A stretch of DNA of 64,000 nucleotides from Dehalococcoidia bacterium. Lineage in GTDB: Bacteria > Chloroflexota > Dehalococcoidia > GIF9 > UBA5629. Positions within the stretch are counted from its first letter, which is position 1, and each line of letters opens with the position of its first letter. The stretch lies in the NCBI GenBank assembly GCA_041653995.1, contig JBAZEK010000001.1, forward strand, positions 930,001-994,000, read 5' to 3'. A model generated the notes under the pieces. It saw nothing but the letters and a program-made list of their open reading frames with translations. It was not told the origin of the DNA and did no database searches. Positions 40,328 through 49,971 of this stretch are shown one piece after another. The translations under genes were made by a program, and so were the position numbers.

Positions 40328-42307
40328 TTAAAGCGTCATCTCGACGATCTCGGACAGCTCCAGCACGCGTACCTTGTCGCCGACCTTGAGGTCGCCCAGG
40401 CCGTCCTCCATCATGGTGACACAATAGGGACAGGCCACGCAGATGGTGTCGGGCTCCTGCTTGAGCGCTTCGCCGACCCGCTCGATATTGATGCGCTTCC
40501 CCGTGTTCTCCTCCATCCACATACGTCCGCCGCCGGCGCCGCAGCAGAACGACCTCTCGCGGTTGCGCTCCAACTCGACGGGAGGCCGGCCGGTGGCCTT
40601 CGCTATGATCTCACGGGGCTGATCGAAGATGGAGTTGTAGCGTCCCAGATAACAGGAGTCGTGGAAGACCACCTTCCCCACATCCGCCGGGACCTTCATC
40701 TTCAATTTTCCGGAGACGGCCAGCTCCCTGATCAGCTCGCTGTGATGCAATACCTGGAAATCAGCCCCGAAGCGCGGGTAATCATTTTTAAGGGAGTTAT
40801 AGCAGTGGGGGCACTGCGCGATTATTTTCTTTACGCCCAGTTCACTGAACTGCCCTACGTTGTCTTTCACCATCTGATCGAAAACATACTCGTTACCCAG
40901 CCGCCGCAGGCTGTCGCCGCAGCATTTTTCCTCACGTCCCAGTATTCCCCAGGATATGCCTGCGGCATTTAGGATGTTGGCGATGGCGACCGTATTGCGC
41001 TTGTTGCGGGTATCGAAAGACCCGGCGCAACCCACATAGAAGAGGTACTCGGTTACGCCCTTTTCGAAATGAGGGGCATTCATGTCCGCGGCCCATTTGC
41101 CTCTTTCGGCCGGGATAATGCCCCAGGGATTGCTGCGGTTCTCCATGTTCTCGAAGAGCGAGATCAGCTCGTCGGGGAACCTGGCATGCATCTCCACCAG
41201 GCCCCGCCTCAGGTAGATAAGCTTGGGCACATGCTCTATGAAGACCGGGCAAACCTGCATGCAGGCGCCGCAGGTGGTGCAGTCCCAGATTGCCTCCGGC
41301 AGGATGCTGCCCTCGCAGCCCTGGCCGATAAGAGGCAACCCGGGCGCCCTGCCTTTTTCCAGCGCCGGCCCGTTATGCAGCAAATTGATTTTAATATCGT
41401 GGATGACCAGGCGCGGATTGAGCGCTTTCCCCGTGCTGGTGGCCGGGCAGTTGTCGTTGCAGCGTCCGCACTCGGTACAGGAATAGGCGTCGAACAGGTC
41501 CTTCCAACGGAACCGGTCGACACGATCGACGCCGTAGCTGCGACCCGCGCTGAAGATCTCGGGGTCAATCGTGTTTACCGTCCCGGCATTGGAGAAAAAG
41601 CAGTTGGGTATGGAGGTCAGTATGTGCATATGCTTGCTGTACGGCAGGTAATCCAGGAATCCCAGCAGCGCAACTGCATGCACCCACCAGAAAACAACGG
41701 CCATGGTTGATAGAACCGCCGCCGAGATAGATGCAAAAAGGACGCCGCCCACCAGGCTGGAGACAGGCATGAAGCCGGCTGCCCCCTTGCCGCCCAGTGC
41801 GATCTCGCTGCCGTTAAGACCGAAGTAGGCCAGCATGAGAACCGCCACCAGTCCGAGGATGACGAAGGCATCCGGTGAGCGGGCATCTATGTAGCGCGGC
41901 GGAAAAAACAGGCGCCTCCCCATGGCTATTAATACGGCCAGCAGCGCCAGCAGCGAAACTATATCGAATATAAAAGCCAGGGTGTAAGCCAGTCCGTCGG
42001 GCAGCAATGATAAGGATATATAATCCGGGAACAGCCCGCCGAGTAAAAATACGGCATTGGCTATCAGCAGAATGATAAAGCACCAGAAGAAGACCACGTG
42101 GTTCAACCCGAAGGGATATCTGCCGGTCATAACGCGCTTCTGTCCAAAGGCATAGACCAGCATATTCCAGATTCGCCGTCCGATATGGTTGAAGCGGTTG
42201 TCGGGACTTCCCAGCGCCACCAGCCGAAACCGGTACCAGCAGCTCCAGATGAAGAAAATGATCGCGAAAGCGAAAACTGCAGCGAAGACCATCACCTGGA
42301 CCTGCAT
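40328..42307 (-). CDS. Membrane Fe-S oxidoreductase, EtfAB:menaquinone oxidoreductase type
   Basis: A 659-residue membrane protein. The N-terminal third has about six hydrophobic helices with a NarI-like cytochrome b pattern (MQVQVMVFAAVFAFAIIFF first; FGLNHVVFFWCFIILLIA in the middle). Next come two 4Fe-4S motifs, CTECGRCNDNCP and CTTCGACMQVCP, then CCG domains as in HdrB/GlpC: EKCCGDSLRRLG and RSFCCGAGGGRMWMEE. This is the layout of the oxidoreductase (called EMO in syntrophs) that moves electrons from EtfAB to menaquinone. It follows etfA by 28 bases with AAAGGAGAAG in front, so the last step of the operon is clear. Confidence 0.88.
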   Translation of the reverse strand: MQVQVMVFAAVFAFAIIFFIWSCWYRFRLVALGSPDNRFNHIGRRIWNMLVYAFGQKRVMTGRYPFGLNHVVFFWCFIILLIANAVFLLGGLFPDYISLSLLPDGLAYTLAFIFDIVSLLALLAVLIAMGRRLFFPPRYIDARSPDAFVILGLVAVLMLAYFGLNGSEIALGGKGAAGFMPVSSLVGGVLFASISAAVLSTMAVVFWWVHAVALLGFLDYLPYSKHMHILTSIPNCFFSNAGTVNTIDPEIFSAGRSYGVDRVDRFRWKDLFDAYSCTECGRCNDNCPATSTGKALNPRLVIHDIKINLLHNGPALEKGRAPGLPLIGQGCEGSILPEAIWDCTTCGACMQVCPVFIEHVPKLIYLRRGLVEMHARFPDELISLFENMENRSNPWGIIPAERGKWAADMNAPHFEKGVTEYLFYVGCAGSFDTRNKRNTVAIANILNAAGISWGILGREEKCCGDSLRRLGNEYVFDQMVKDNVGQFSELGVKKIIAQCPHCYNSLKNDYPRFGADFQVLHHSELIRELAVSGKLKMKVPADVGKVVFHDSCYLGRYNSIFDQPREIIAKATGRPPVELERNRERSFCCGAGGGRMWMEENTGKRINIERVGEALKQEPDTICVACPYCVTMMEDGLGDLKVGDKVRVLELSEIVEMTL

Positions 42308-42335
42308 AAACTTCTCCTTTTCAAATCCTGCCCGA

Positions 42336-43655
42336 TCAGCTTTTACTACCGGCCCTCAAGGCCTTTATCTGCCGCGTAAGCGAGGGGACGATCCTGCACA
42401 GGTCGCCGACCAGGCCGTAGTGAGCCACCTCGAAAATTGGGGCGCCCCTGTCGCGGTTGATGGCTATGATGATATCCGAATTTTGCATCCCCACGATATG
42501 CTGGATTGCCCCGCTGATGCCGCAGGCGATATAGATTTTGGGGCGGACGGTCTTGCCCGTTTGCCCTACCTGGCGCTCGGACGGCATCCAGCCGGCATCC
42601 ACTGCGCTGCGCGAACAGGCCACCACACCACCGAGTTCATCGGCCAGCTCATGCAGCAGGCGGAAATTTTCGGCTGACTGCATCCCCCGCCCCCCCGACA
42701 CGATTACATCTGCTGCCGTTATGTCTATCTCATTGCCCGTCCGGCGGTCGATAATCTCGATCACCTTGGTGGCCACGTCGTCCTCCTTGATCTCCAGCCA
42801 TTCCCGCACGATTTCACCGGTACGGGAATCATCCTTCTCATGCAGGTGCATGGTGTGAGGCCTGACGGTAGCCATCTGGGGCCACGACTTCTCCGTAACG
42901 ATGGTGGCCATGATGTTGCCGCCAAAGGCCGGCCGTGTCTGCATCAACAGCCGCCTTTCGTCATCCACCGTGAGTCCGGTGCAGTCGGCCGTCAACCCGG
43001 TACGCAGTTCGGTGGCAACCGCTCCCGCCAGGTCCCTGCCCACACCGGTAGCGCCGATCAGGACGATCTCAGGCCGGTACTGTCTGGACAGGTAACAAAG
43101 CGCTTTAAAATAGGGTTCGGTGCGGTAATAGCGGTAAACCGCTGCGTCCATCAGATAGACCTTTTGGGCGCCGTAAGCATATGCCTCTTTGCAGATGCCC
43201 TCCACTTTTTCACCGATCACGACGGCGCAAAGCTCGACTTTAAGCTGTCCGGCCAGCGTCTGCCCCACGCTCAGCAATTCCCAGGAGACGGTCGCCGGTA
43301 TGCCGTCGGTCTGCTCTACAAATACCCAGACCCCCCTGTACTGGCCATTACCGGCCGCTATCTCCTCCTCATCGCTTTCCTGGAATTCCGTTTTTTGACC
43401 CCCGGCGGCCAGCTCTTCCAGTATCTGCAACTGCTCCGGCGTGTAATATATCTCTATGGCCTCTGCCGGGCAGATCTTTACGCACCTGCGGCAGCCTGTG
43501 CATTTTGCGGTGTCTATAAGCGGCACGCCCTGGTCCGTGATACCTATCGCGTGCTTGGGGCATACGGTCATGCAGCGTGCGCCGCAGGATATACACTTGC
43601 CTTCCAGCCGCCTGGCCACGCCCAGCGGCTTCCTGATCTTCTTATCTTCCGGCAT
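42336..43655 (-). CDS. etfA: Electron transfer flavoprotein alpha subunit with N-terminal ferredoxin domain
   Basis: A 439-residue fusion. Residues 20-66 hold two 4Fe-4S clusters (Cys21, 24, 28, 32, and Cys52, 55, 58, 62). The ETF alpha domain follows, with FAD-binding GGRGMQSAENFRLLHELA, CSRSAVDAGWMPSERQVGQTG and GISGAIQHIVGMQNSDIIIAIN. Ferredoxin-fused EtfA is known in anaerobes. The additional clusters may link the ETF to the downstream Fe-S oxidoreductase. The C-terminus ends 28 bases before that gene; etfB stops 30 bases upstream. Confidence 0.93.
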   Translation of the reverse strand: MPEDKKIRKPLGVARRLEGKCISCGARCMTVCPKHAIGITDQGVPLIDTAKCTGCRRCVKICPAEAIEIYYTPEQLQILEELAAGGQKTEFQESDEEEIAAGNGQYRGVWVFVEQTDGIPATVSWELLSVGQTLAGQLKVELCAVVIGEKVEGICKEAYAYGAQKVYLMDAAVYRYYRTEPYFKALCYLSRQYRPEIVLIGATGVGRDLAGAVATELRTGLTADCTGLTVDDERRLLMQTRPAFGGNIMATIVTEKSWPQMATVRPHTMHLHEKDDSRTGEIVREWLEIKEDDVATKVIEIIDRRTGNEIDITAADVIVSGGRGMQSAENFRLLHELADELGGVVACSRSAVDAGWMPSERQVGQTGKTVRPKIYIACGISGAIQHIVGMQNSDIIIAINRDRGAPIFEVAHYGLVGDLCRIVPSLTRQIKALRAGSKS

Positions 43656-43685
43656 GTCTTTCCAACCTGATGGCCAAATCCTGTA

Positions 43686-44504
43686 TTACTGTGTCGAGAT
43701 TACGTTCCTGCTGACCAATTTCTCCAGCAGCATGCGGGCCGCCTCTTCCGGATCGGTTACGGACTCCCCGCCCAGTATCTGGCCGGGGGGCCGGTCGGGG
43801 GAGAAAATCCTGCGCACGGATGTGGCCGAACCCTTGAGGCCGATCACATCCTCGCTCAGTTTAAGCACACTATTATCCCAGACCTTGATATCGGCATCAT
43901 GTGCCATCAGCCGCATGGGTACCGTCGGGTAACGCGGGCGGTTGATCTCGCGCAGCACCGCCACCATGGCAGGCAGCCTGGAATCCAGCACCTCATACCT
44001 GTCCTCGAATTTGCAGCGCACCCTGATCCTTTTATTCTCGATGTCGATGCTCTCGACACGGTCGACCGATGTGAGCTGGGCACACTTAAGACGCGTTGCG
44101 ATGCCCGGCCCCACCTGAGCCGTATCTCCATCAATGGTCTGCTTTCCGCATATCACCATAGCCAGCTCGTCCTCCTTGGCCAGCATGCGGATGGCGGAGG
44201 TCAACACCATGCTGGTAGCCAGCGTGTCGGCCCCGCCGAAAGCCCGGTCGCTCAGCAGCACCACATCATCGGCGCCGACAGCCAGGGCCTTGCGCAGCGT
44301 CATCGCCGCGCCGGGCGGACCCATGGAAAGGGCCACCACTTTAAATCCGTACTTTTCCTTAAGCCGCAAGGCCTCCTCGAGAGCGTGGGCATCAAAGGGG
44401 TTGATGATGGAGGGGACGCCTTCACGGATAAGCGTGCCCGTATCCGGATCGATCTTGACCTGAGTGGTATCCGGGACCTGCTTGATACAGGCGATAATTA
44501 ACAA
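43686..44504 (-). CDS. etfB: Electron transfer flavoprotein beta subunit
   Basis: A 272-residue subunit. ACIKQVPDTTQVKIDPDTG at the N-terminus and the AMP-binding CGKQTIDGDTAQVGPGIATRL are diagnostic. The start is TTG at 44504 with GGAAG upstream; a TATAAT lies at 44546-44541 on the minus strand, without a clear -35. ETF collects electrons from acyl-CoA dehydrogenases such as the one at 2.3 kb. It begins the etfB-etfA-emo operon. Confidence 0.94.
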   Translation of the reverse strand: MLIIACIKQVPDTTQVKIDPDTGTLIREGVPSIINPFDAHALEEALRLKEKYGFKVVALSMGPPGAAMTLRKALAVGADDVVLLSDRAFGGADTLATSMVLTSAIRMLAKEDELAMVICGKQTIDGDTAQVGPGIATRLKCAQLTSVDRVESIDIENKRIRVRCKFEDRYEVLDSRLPAMVAVLREINRPRYPTVPMRLMAHDADIKVWDNSVLKLSEDVIGLKGSATSVRRIFSPDRPPGQILGGESVTDPEEAARMLLEKLVSRNVISTQ

Positions 44505-44657
44505 GTTAGACGCTTCCAGTAATATTTATATATGCGCATTATTATAGTATATTTCGCCGATATTAAGACTATATATTATTGTTTTATTAACCTCCGGTCA
44601 ATATACATAGCGGAAACCACTCCTGTCCGTAGTGATGTGCCTTCAGGTGCGCCCGAA

Positions 44658-44687
44658 TTGACAACCGCATCGTGCAATACGTAGAAT
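44658..44687 (+). promoter_or_regulatory. Promoter of the DUF1616/glmS glycan operon
   Basis: Perfect TTGACA (44658-44663), 18-base spacer, TAGAAT (44682-44687, five of six). Start near 44694, about 12 bases before the ATG at 44706, so the leader is very short. Confidence 0.55.
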
Positions 44688-44705
44688 TCAGCATCCAAAA
44701 AGACC

Positions 44706-45146
44706 ATGACCACGACTAAAAAAATAACCGCGTGCGTCCTGATGGCCGCCATACTCATATGCATCGCGGCGATCGTGTACCTGGCGGTCACAACCCAGCC
44801 TTCCGAGAGCTTCAGCGAGTTCTACCTGCTGGGCGAAGGGGGCCGTGCTGCCGATTACCCGTCGCAGGCCGCAGCCGGACAGCCTGTAAGCGTTATCGTT
44901 GGCATCGTGAACCACGAAGGAAAACCGTCTGATTATACAGTTCAAATCAGGGAAAATGATGCTATAATCAGTTCTATAAAAGTGGGCGTATTGAATGAAG
45001 GACAGCAGTGGGAGCAGCCGGTGGAATTCAGCCTGAACCAGGCCGGAGAAGGCCGGAGGGTGAATTTCTACCTGTATAAGGACAATGGAGCTGTACCGCA
45101 CATCAAAGACCCGCTGGTATTGATTATGAAGGTAACGGAGAACTGA
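44706..45146 (+). CDS. DUF1616 domain membrane-anchored protein
   Basis: A 146-residue protein with one N-terminal membrane anchor (ITACVLMAAILICIAAIVYLA) and an outside beta domain. The SFSEFYLLGEGGRAADYP and VIVGIVNHEGKPSDYTVQI segments are typical of the C-terminal DUF1616 domain, found mainly in archaea and Chloroflexota near surface-glycan and S-layer genes. Its function is unknown. It is 4 bases from glmS and likely in the same operon. Confidence 0.85.
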   Translation: MTTTKKITACVLMAAILICIAAIVYLAVTTQPSESFSEFYLLGEGGRAADYPSQAAAGQPVSVIVGIVNHEGKPSDYTVQIRENDAIISSIKVGVLNEGQQWEQPVEFSLNQAGEGRRVNFYLYKDNGAVPHIKDPLVLIMKVTEN

Positions 45147-45150
45147 GCAT

Positions 45151-46929
45151 ATGTGCGGAATCATCGGCTACTGCAGCAAGACCGGCAAGGCTTCCCGGGT
45201 GATCTTCGAAGACCTCAAGCGCATGGAATACCGCGGCTACGATTCTTCGGGCGTGGCCATGATATCCGACGGTAAACTGCTGGTGAAGAAGGGAGTGGGC
45301 AAGCTGGAGGAGGTAAACCGCAAATACAAACTGGATAAGATACCGGGCAGCGTCGGTATCGGACATACGCGCTGGGCCACGCATGGCGGCGTGACGCAGG
45401 TCAACACACACCCTCACTGCGACTGCGCCGGGGAGATCGCTGTCATACACAACGGCATCGTCGACAACTACCAGGAGCTGCGCAAGGACCTGATCAAGCA
45501 CAAACACCGCTTTATCTCCGAGACCGATACAGAGGTCATACCCCACATGCTGGAAGATGAAATGAAACGCGGCCGCTCGCTGGAGGAGGCTGTGATGGCG
45601 GTGGCGCCCAGGCTGGAGGGCTCGTACGCCTTTCTCGCCATCTGCACCAATGAGCCCGGCAAGGTCGTGGGCACCCGCAAGGGCAGTCCGCTGGTGGTCG
45701 GCCTGGGCAAGGATAAAGCCTTCGCAGCCAGCGACTCGCTGGCCCTGGCCGGGCAGATAGACCAGCTCTACATGCTGGGCGAGGGCGAGATAGCGGTCCT
45801 CACCGCAGTTAAAACGGTTTTCTTCGACTCCACGGGACGTCCGATCAGCAAGAAGGCCTCCAAACCCGACGCGGTCTGGAACGACAACAACAAGGAAGGC
45901 TACGAGTACTTCATGCTCAAAGAGATCATGGAGCAGCCCGATACTCTCATATCCGCCACGCACCAGGACAAGGACGTTTTCACGGCGGTGGCGCTGGATG
46001 TGCTGAGGGCCGACCAGATAATAGTCACCGCCTGCGGCTCCTCGCGTTACGCCGCCCTGGTAGGACGCTACCTCTTCTCAAGCGTCGGCAAGAAATTCTG
46101 CGAGGTGGTCATGGCCTCCGAGTTCCAGTACTTCGCCGAATCCGTGAGCAGGAACACGCTGGTGCTGGCCATATCGCAGAGCGGCGAGACGCTGGATGTG
46201 ATCGACGGCGTGGAGCTGGCCCGCAAGGCGGGCGCTCGAATAGTCTCCATCATCAACAGGCCCCAGTCGCTGCTGGGCGAGCTCAGCCACAATGTGCTGT
46301 ACCTGAACTGCGGACCCGAGATCGGCGTGGCCGCCACCAAGTCGTTCCTCAACCAGCTGGCCATCTTCTACCTGCTGGCCTTTTCCATGGTGCATTCTTT
46401 CGATATGGCGGCCGATAACATACGCAAGGTCAGCCGGCAGGTCGCCAGGGCCATCGACTGGAATAACGACGTGATAACTAAAATCACGAAGCAATACCAC
46501 GATAAGAACGATTTCTACTACATCGCCCGCGGCATCAACTTCGCTATAGCCTCCGAGGGAGCGCTGAAGCTGAAAGAGATATCCTACATACATGCCGAGG
46601 GCATGCCCGCCGGCGAGCTCAAGCACGGCACGCTCTCCTTAATCGAAGACGGCACGCCCGTGCTGGTGATCTGTCCCGGGGACTTCACCTACAAGGAGAC
46701 GCTGGGGAATGCCATCGAGGCCAAGGCCAGGGGCGCCAGAATAATTGCGGTCTCCGATGTCGATAACGAGGTTTACGACCACTGGATCAGGATACCCAGG
46801 GTGCACGACCTGCTCTACCCCATGGTGTCCGTCGTGCCGCTGCAACTGCTGGCCTACCACATGGCCACCCGGCGAGGTCACAATCCCGACATGCCGCGCA
46901 ATCTCGCCAAATCGGTAACGGTCAGGTAG
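45151..46929 (+). CDS. glmS: Glutamine-fructose-6-phosphate aminotransferase
   Basis: A 592-residue enzyme making glucosamine-6-phosphate, the first step to UDP-GlcNAc. The amidotransferase domain begins MCGIIGY with the catalytic Cys at position 2 and includes GIGHTRWATHG. Two SIS sugar isomerase domains follow (ACGSSRYAAL; ISQSGETLDVIDGVELA). The end PRNLAKSVTV carries the family's closing Lys. No glmS ribozyme structure is apparent in the short leader. It supplies the glycan locus that follows. Confidence 0.96.
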   Translation: MCGIIGYCSKTGKASRVIFEDLKRMEYRGYDSSGVAMISDGKLLVKKGVGKLEEVNRKYKLDKIPGSVGIGHTRWATHGGVTQVNTHPHCDCAGEIAVIHNGIVDNYQELRKDLIKHKHRFISETDTEVIPHMLEDEMKRGRSLEEAVMAVAPRLEGSYAFLAICTNEPGKVVGTRKGSPLVVGLGKDKAFAASDSLALAGQIDQLYMLGEGEIAVLTAVKTVFFDSTGRPISKKASKPDAVWNDNNKEGYEYFMLKEIMEQPDTLISATHQDKDVFTAVALDVLRADQIIVTACGSSRYAALVGRYLFSSVGKKFCEVVMASEFQYFAESVSRNTLVLAISQSGETLDVIDGVELARKAGARIVSIINRPQSLLGELSHNVLYLNCGPEIGVAATKSFLNQLAIFYLLAFSMVHSFDMAADNIRKVSRQVARAIDWNNDVITKITKQYHDKNDFYYIARGINFAIASEGALKLKEISYIHAEGMPAGELKHGTLSLIEDGTPVLVICPGDFTYKETLGNAIEAKARGARIIAVSDVDNEVYDHWIRIPRVHDLLYPMVSVVPLQLLAYHMATRRGHNPDMPRNLAKSVTVR

Positions 46930-46934
46930 CCTGA

Positions 46935-47630
46935 ATGAGAATCATCGCCGTCATCCCCTGCCTGAACGAGGCGGCTTTCATCAGCGATATCGTCGGCAAG
47001 GCTATTAAGCATGTCGACCACGTACTGGTCGTTGACGACGGCTCCACCGACAACACCGCAGAGGTCGCCCGCCAGGCGGGCGCATATATGATCAGACACG
47101 AGAAACGGCGCGGCGCGGGCGCCGCCACGCGCAGCGGCATTCAGGCTGCCCTGAAGGAAGGGGCCGATATCGTGGTGACCCTCGACGGCGACGGACAGCA
47201 TGATGCATCGGAGATCCCGAAAGTGATCGCTCCACTGCTGCAGGGAGAGGCCGACCTGGCCATCGGGTCGCGCTTCGTCAAGCCCGATACCAATATGCCA
47301 CCCTACCGCAACCTCGGCATATATATCATCACCTGGCTGTACAACCTGGGCTCGAAGGGCAAAATCAGCGATTCCCAGAGCTGTTTCCGCTCCTACAGCC
47401 GCAGGCTGCTGGAGACGGTGGAGATCACCCGCGACGATTTCGGCTTCAGCATAGAAGTGCTGGTCAAAGCCAGGAAGAAGGGCTTGAAGATCGTGGAGGT
47501 CCCTGCCTCCTGCTATTATCACGCCGAAAGCTCTACCCTGGACCCGATCACACACGGGCTGGGGGTCGCCTGGAGCGTGATACAGCTGCGCGCCGCGATC
47601 GAACTATGCGGGCCGAAAGCTGTGTTATAA
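46935..47630 (+). CDS. Family 2 glycosyltransferase, dolichol-phosphate-mannose-synthase-like
   Basis: A 231-residue GT2 enzyme with no membrane helices. It has AVIPCLNEAAFISD, the VVDDGSTDNTAEVAR nucleotide-sugar segment, and the metal-binding VTLDGDGQHDASE (DxD-type). SRFVKPDTNMPPYRN and the later SQSCFRSYS are typical of DPM1-like polyprenyl-phosphate glycosyltransferases. It probably attaches a sugar to a lipid carrier, consistent with the STT3 gene at the right edge. It follows glmS by 5 bases. Confidence 0.88.
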   Translation: MRIIAVIPCLNEAAFISDIVGKAIKHVDHVLVVDDGSTDNTAEVARQAGAYMIRHEKRRGAGAATRSGIQAALKEGADIVVTLDGDGQHDASEIPKVIAPLLQGEADLAIGSRFVKPDTNMPPYRNLGIYIITWLYNLGSKGKISDSQSCFRSYSRRLLETVEITRDDFGFSIEVLVKARKKGLKIVEVPASCYYHAESSTLDPITHGLGVAWSVIQLRAAIELCGPKAVL

Positions 47631-47631
47631 T
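47623..47631 (+). promoter_or_regulatory. Extended -10 element upstream of the epimerase gene
   Basis: TGTTATAAT again, overlapping the end of the preceding gene, 55 bases before the GTG at 47686. No -35 match. It may be an internal promoter of the glycan locus. Confidence 0.35.
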
Positions 47632-47685
47632 TATTAATTTGTAACGCGGCCTTCCTGATGACGCCGCAGCAAAAGGAGGATACCC

Positions 47686-48678
47686 GTGGACTGGACCAAC
47701 AGCAAAGTACTGGTGGCGGGCGGAGCCGGACTGATAGGTTCACATATGGCCGGGACCCTGTTAAAAAAGGGCGCCAGGGTGAGGGTTGCGGATGATCTTT
47801 CCAGCGGGTCCATCAACAATATCAAGGACATCAAGAACAGGATCGATTTCCACAAGATAGACCTGCGCGAAAAGAAGAACTGCCTGAAGATGACCAAAGG
47901 CATGGATTACGTTTTCCAGTTTGCGGCCAACATGGGCGGCATAGGCTACATCACCAGCATCGGGGCGGATATCATGCGGGACAGTGTATTGATCAACACC
48001 AATATGCTGCAGTCCGCCCACGAGAACAGGGTGACCGAATATTTCTACAGCTCGTCTGCATGCGTTTATCCCGAGTACCTCCAGAAGGACGCTAAGGTCA
48101 CGCCGCTCAAAGAGGCCGACGCCTACCCGGCCGATCCCGACCAGTTCTACGGCTGGGAGAAGATATTCACGGAGAAGATGTGCGAGGCCTACCGCGCCGA
48201 CTACGGTATGAATATCAAGATCGCCAGGTTCCATAATATCTACGGCGAGGTTTATACCGCCTTCGATAAACAGAAGGGCAAGGCGCCCTGCCACCTGATC
48301 ATGAAGGCGCTCAGATATCCCGATCAGGATTACGTGGTCTGGGGAGACGGCAAACAGACCAGGAGCTTCCTGTATATCGATGATTGTATCGAGGCCGTGC
48401 TGAGACTGATGGACTCCGATTACACGGGATCGATCAATATCGGCTCCGACCGGATGGTGACCATCGATGAGCTGGCCGAGATGACGATCAAAATATCCGG
48501 CAAAAAGATTCAGCTCAAGCACGACCTGTCCAAACCGCAGGGCGTCAGGGGCAGGAACGCCGACCTGACCCTGGTCAAGAAAGTTCTCAACTGGGAACCG
48601 AAGGTCAGCCTGGAAGAGGGATTGAAAAGGACCTACGACTGGGCCAAAGAGAGGTTCGCAGAGCTCGAAAACATTTAG
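47686..48678 (+). CDS. NAD-dependent nucleotide-sugar epimerase, GDP-mannose 3,5-epimerase-like
   Basis: A 330-residue extended SDR. The NAD loop is VAGGAGLIGSHMAGTL. The segment FQFAANMGGIGYI, SSSACVYPEYLQ and YGWEKIFTEKMCEAY (with the catalytic Tyr and Lys) resemble GDP-mannose 3,5-epimerase more than GalE. Exact substrate is inferred. The start is GTG with AAAGGAGG upstream. It sits within the glycan locus between two glycosyltransferases. Confidence 0.85.
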   Translation: MDWTNSKVLVAGGAGLIGSHMAGTLLKKGARVRVADDLSSGSINNIKDIKNRIDFHKIDLREKKNCLKMTKGMDYVFQFAANMGGIGYITSIGADIMRDSVLINTNMLQSAHENRVTEYFYSSSACVYPEYLQKDAKVTPLKEADAYPADPDQFYGWEKIFTEKMCEAYRADYGMNIKIARFHNIYGEVYTAFDKQKGKAPCHLIMKALRYPDQDYVVWGDGKQTRSFLYIDDCIEAVLRLMDSDYTGSINIGSDRMVTIDELAEMTIKISGKKIQLKHDLSKPQGVRGRNADLTLVKKVLNWEPKVSLEEGLKRTYDWAKERFAELENI

Positions 48679-48723
48679 GATGGATCGCTGCGAGTCAGGC
48701 ATGCCTGTGAGAAGAGGAAACGT

Positions 48724-49887
48724 ATGAAAATCCTGGTCATGGCCTCGACTATCGACCTCAAGAATAAGATGGGCTGCACACCGGCCTGGTGGCAGCTGTT
48801 GAAGGCCCTCTATGAGGAGGGCCACGAGGTTACAGTCATCCCGTATATGGGCATACCCGTAGAGAGCCTGTGGTGGAAGACGTACGACAATCCCTGCGCG
48901 CGGGAAAGCATACTCTATAACAACTTCCTGGAGAGCCGCAAGCGTCACGGCAAATCGCCCAGCGGGAAGAGCTTCATCTCGCCCGTCGCCGACCTGCTGA
49001 TCAAGCACCATGTCAGGCCCAGATGGGCCGGGCACCTGCGCAAGGTACTGACGAAAGAAAAGTTCGACCTGCTGTTCATGATGAGCATACCGCTCAACCA
49101 TATCACCGGCATTCCCTCCGCCGTCAAGAAGAAATTCGGCATACCGGTGGTATATTACGACGGCGATATGCCGACCATCCTGCCCAAATACACCATCAGC
49201 CGGGGCTTCAAATTCAACTACTACGAGGGCGCCGACCTGACCGAATATGACGCTTTTCTGACCAACTCGGCGGGTGTCATACCCGACCTGGAGAAAATGG
49301 GCGCGCGCAACGTCCACGCGCTGTATTACGGCATCGATCCCGACCTGGTGACGCCGGCGGAGGTTGAGAAGGATATCGACATAGCATTTTTCGGCTACGG
49401 CAGCGACTTCCGCGAGGAATGGATGGAGAAACTGATCACCATACCCAGCCGCGAGATGCCGGATGTAAATTTCTCGGTGGCCGGCGGCAACTTCGCCATC
49501 GACCTGGGCAGGGCAAAGATGATCGGCGACCTCTCCTACAGCCAGTGGAGGCAGTTCAGCTGCCGCAGCAAGATCAACCTCAACATCACCAGGTGGTCGC
49601 ACACCAACGTTTTCGCCTCGTCGACCTCCCGGCCGTTCGAGCTGGCCGCCTTCGGCTGCTGCATCGTCTCGCAACCCTACAACGGCATCGAGCAGTGGTT
49701 CGATATAGGCAAGGAGCTGTACGTGGTGGAAAGCGCAGAACAGGCGGTTGATGTGTACCGCAGGCTGCTGGCGGATAAGGACGAAAGGGAAAGGGCGGGC
49801 AGCAGCGCCAGGGCGCGCGTATTGAAAGAACATACATTCAACCACAGGGCGGCCCGGCTGATCGATATCATCAAGGGCCTCAAATAG
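48724..49887 (+). CDS. CgeB-like glycosyltransferase
   Basis: A 387-residue GT-B protein. The C-terminal half has the GT1-type pattern with SSTSRPFELAAFGCCIVSQPYNGIEQWF and VVESAEQAVDVYRRLLAD, as in CgeB and DUF3880 proteins. The N-terminal domain starts KILVMASTIDLKNKMGC. No signal or membrane segment. It follows the epimerase by 45 bases and probably adds a sugar to the surface glycan; donor and acceptor are unknown. Confidence 0.8.
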   Translation: MKILVMASTIDLKNKMGCTPAWWQLLKALYEEGHEVTVIPYMGIPVESLWWKTYDNPCARESILYNNFLESRKRHGKSPSGKSFISPVADLLIKHHVRPRWAGHLRKVLTKEKFDLLFMMSIPLNHITGIPSAVKKKFGIPVVYYDGDMPTILPKYTISRGFKFNYYEGADLTEYDAFLTNSAGVIPDLEKMGARNVHALYYGIDPDLVTPAEVEKDIDIAFFGYGSDFREEWMEKLITIPSREMPDVNFSVAGGNFAIDLGRAKMIGDLSYSQWRQFSCRSKINLNITRWSHTNVFASSTSRPFELAAFGCCIVSQPYNGIEQWFDIGKELYVVESAEQAVDVYRRLLADKDERERAGSSARARVLKEHTFNHRAARLIDIIKGLK

Positions 49888-49971
49888 GCTCGGCGATCTC
49901 AGGTTGAAGGGCAGGAAGGTCGCATCTTTCATTCAATTGCACTAATATAGACTGCAGGACGACTATCTATA

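Noticed and set aside
40181..40972. 263-codon plus-strand open frame over the second palindrome
   Set aside because: It reads through the REP-like repeat and then antisense to the membrane Fe-S oxidoreductase; its first part is translated repeat.
44706..45160. glmS ribozyme upstream of glmS
   Set aside because: The gap to the preceding gene is four bases and the operon leader is about 12 bases, too short for the ribozyme.
47761..49932. 723-codon minus-strand open frame
   Set aside because: It lies opposite the epimerase and CgeB-like genes, has repetitive, implausible protein composition, and no ribosome binding site. A shadow of GC-rich coding DNA.
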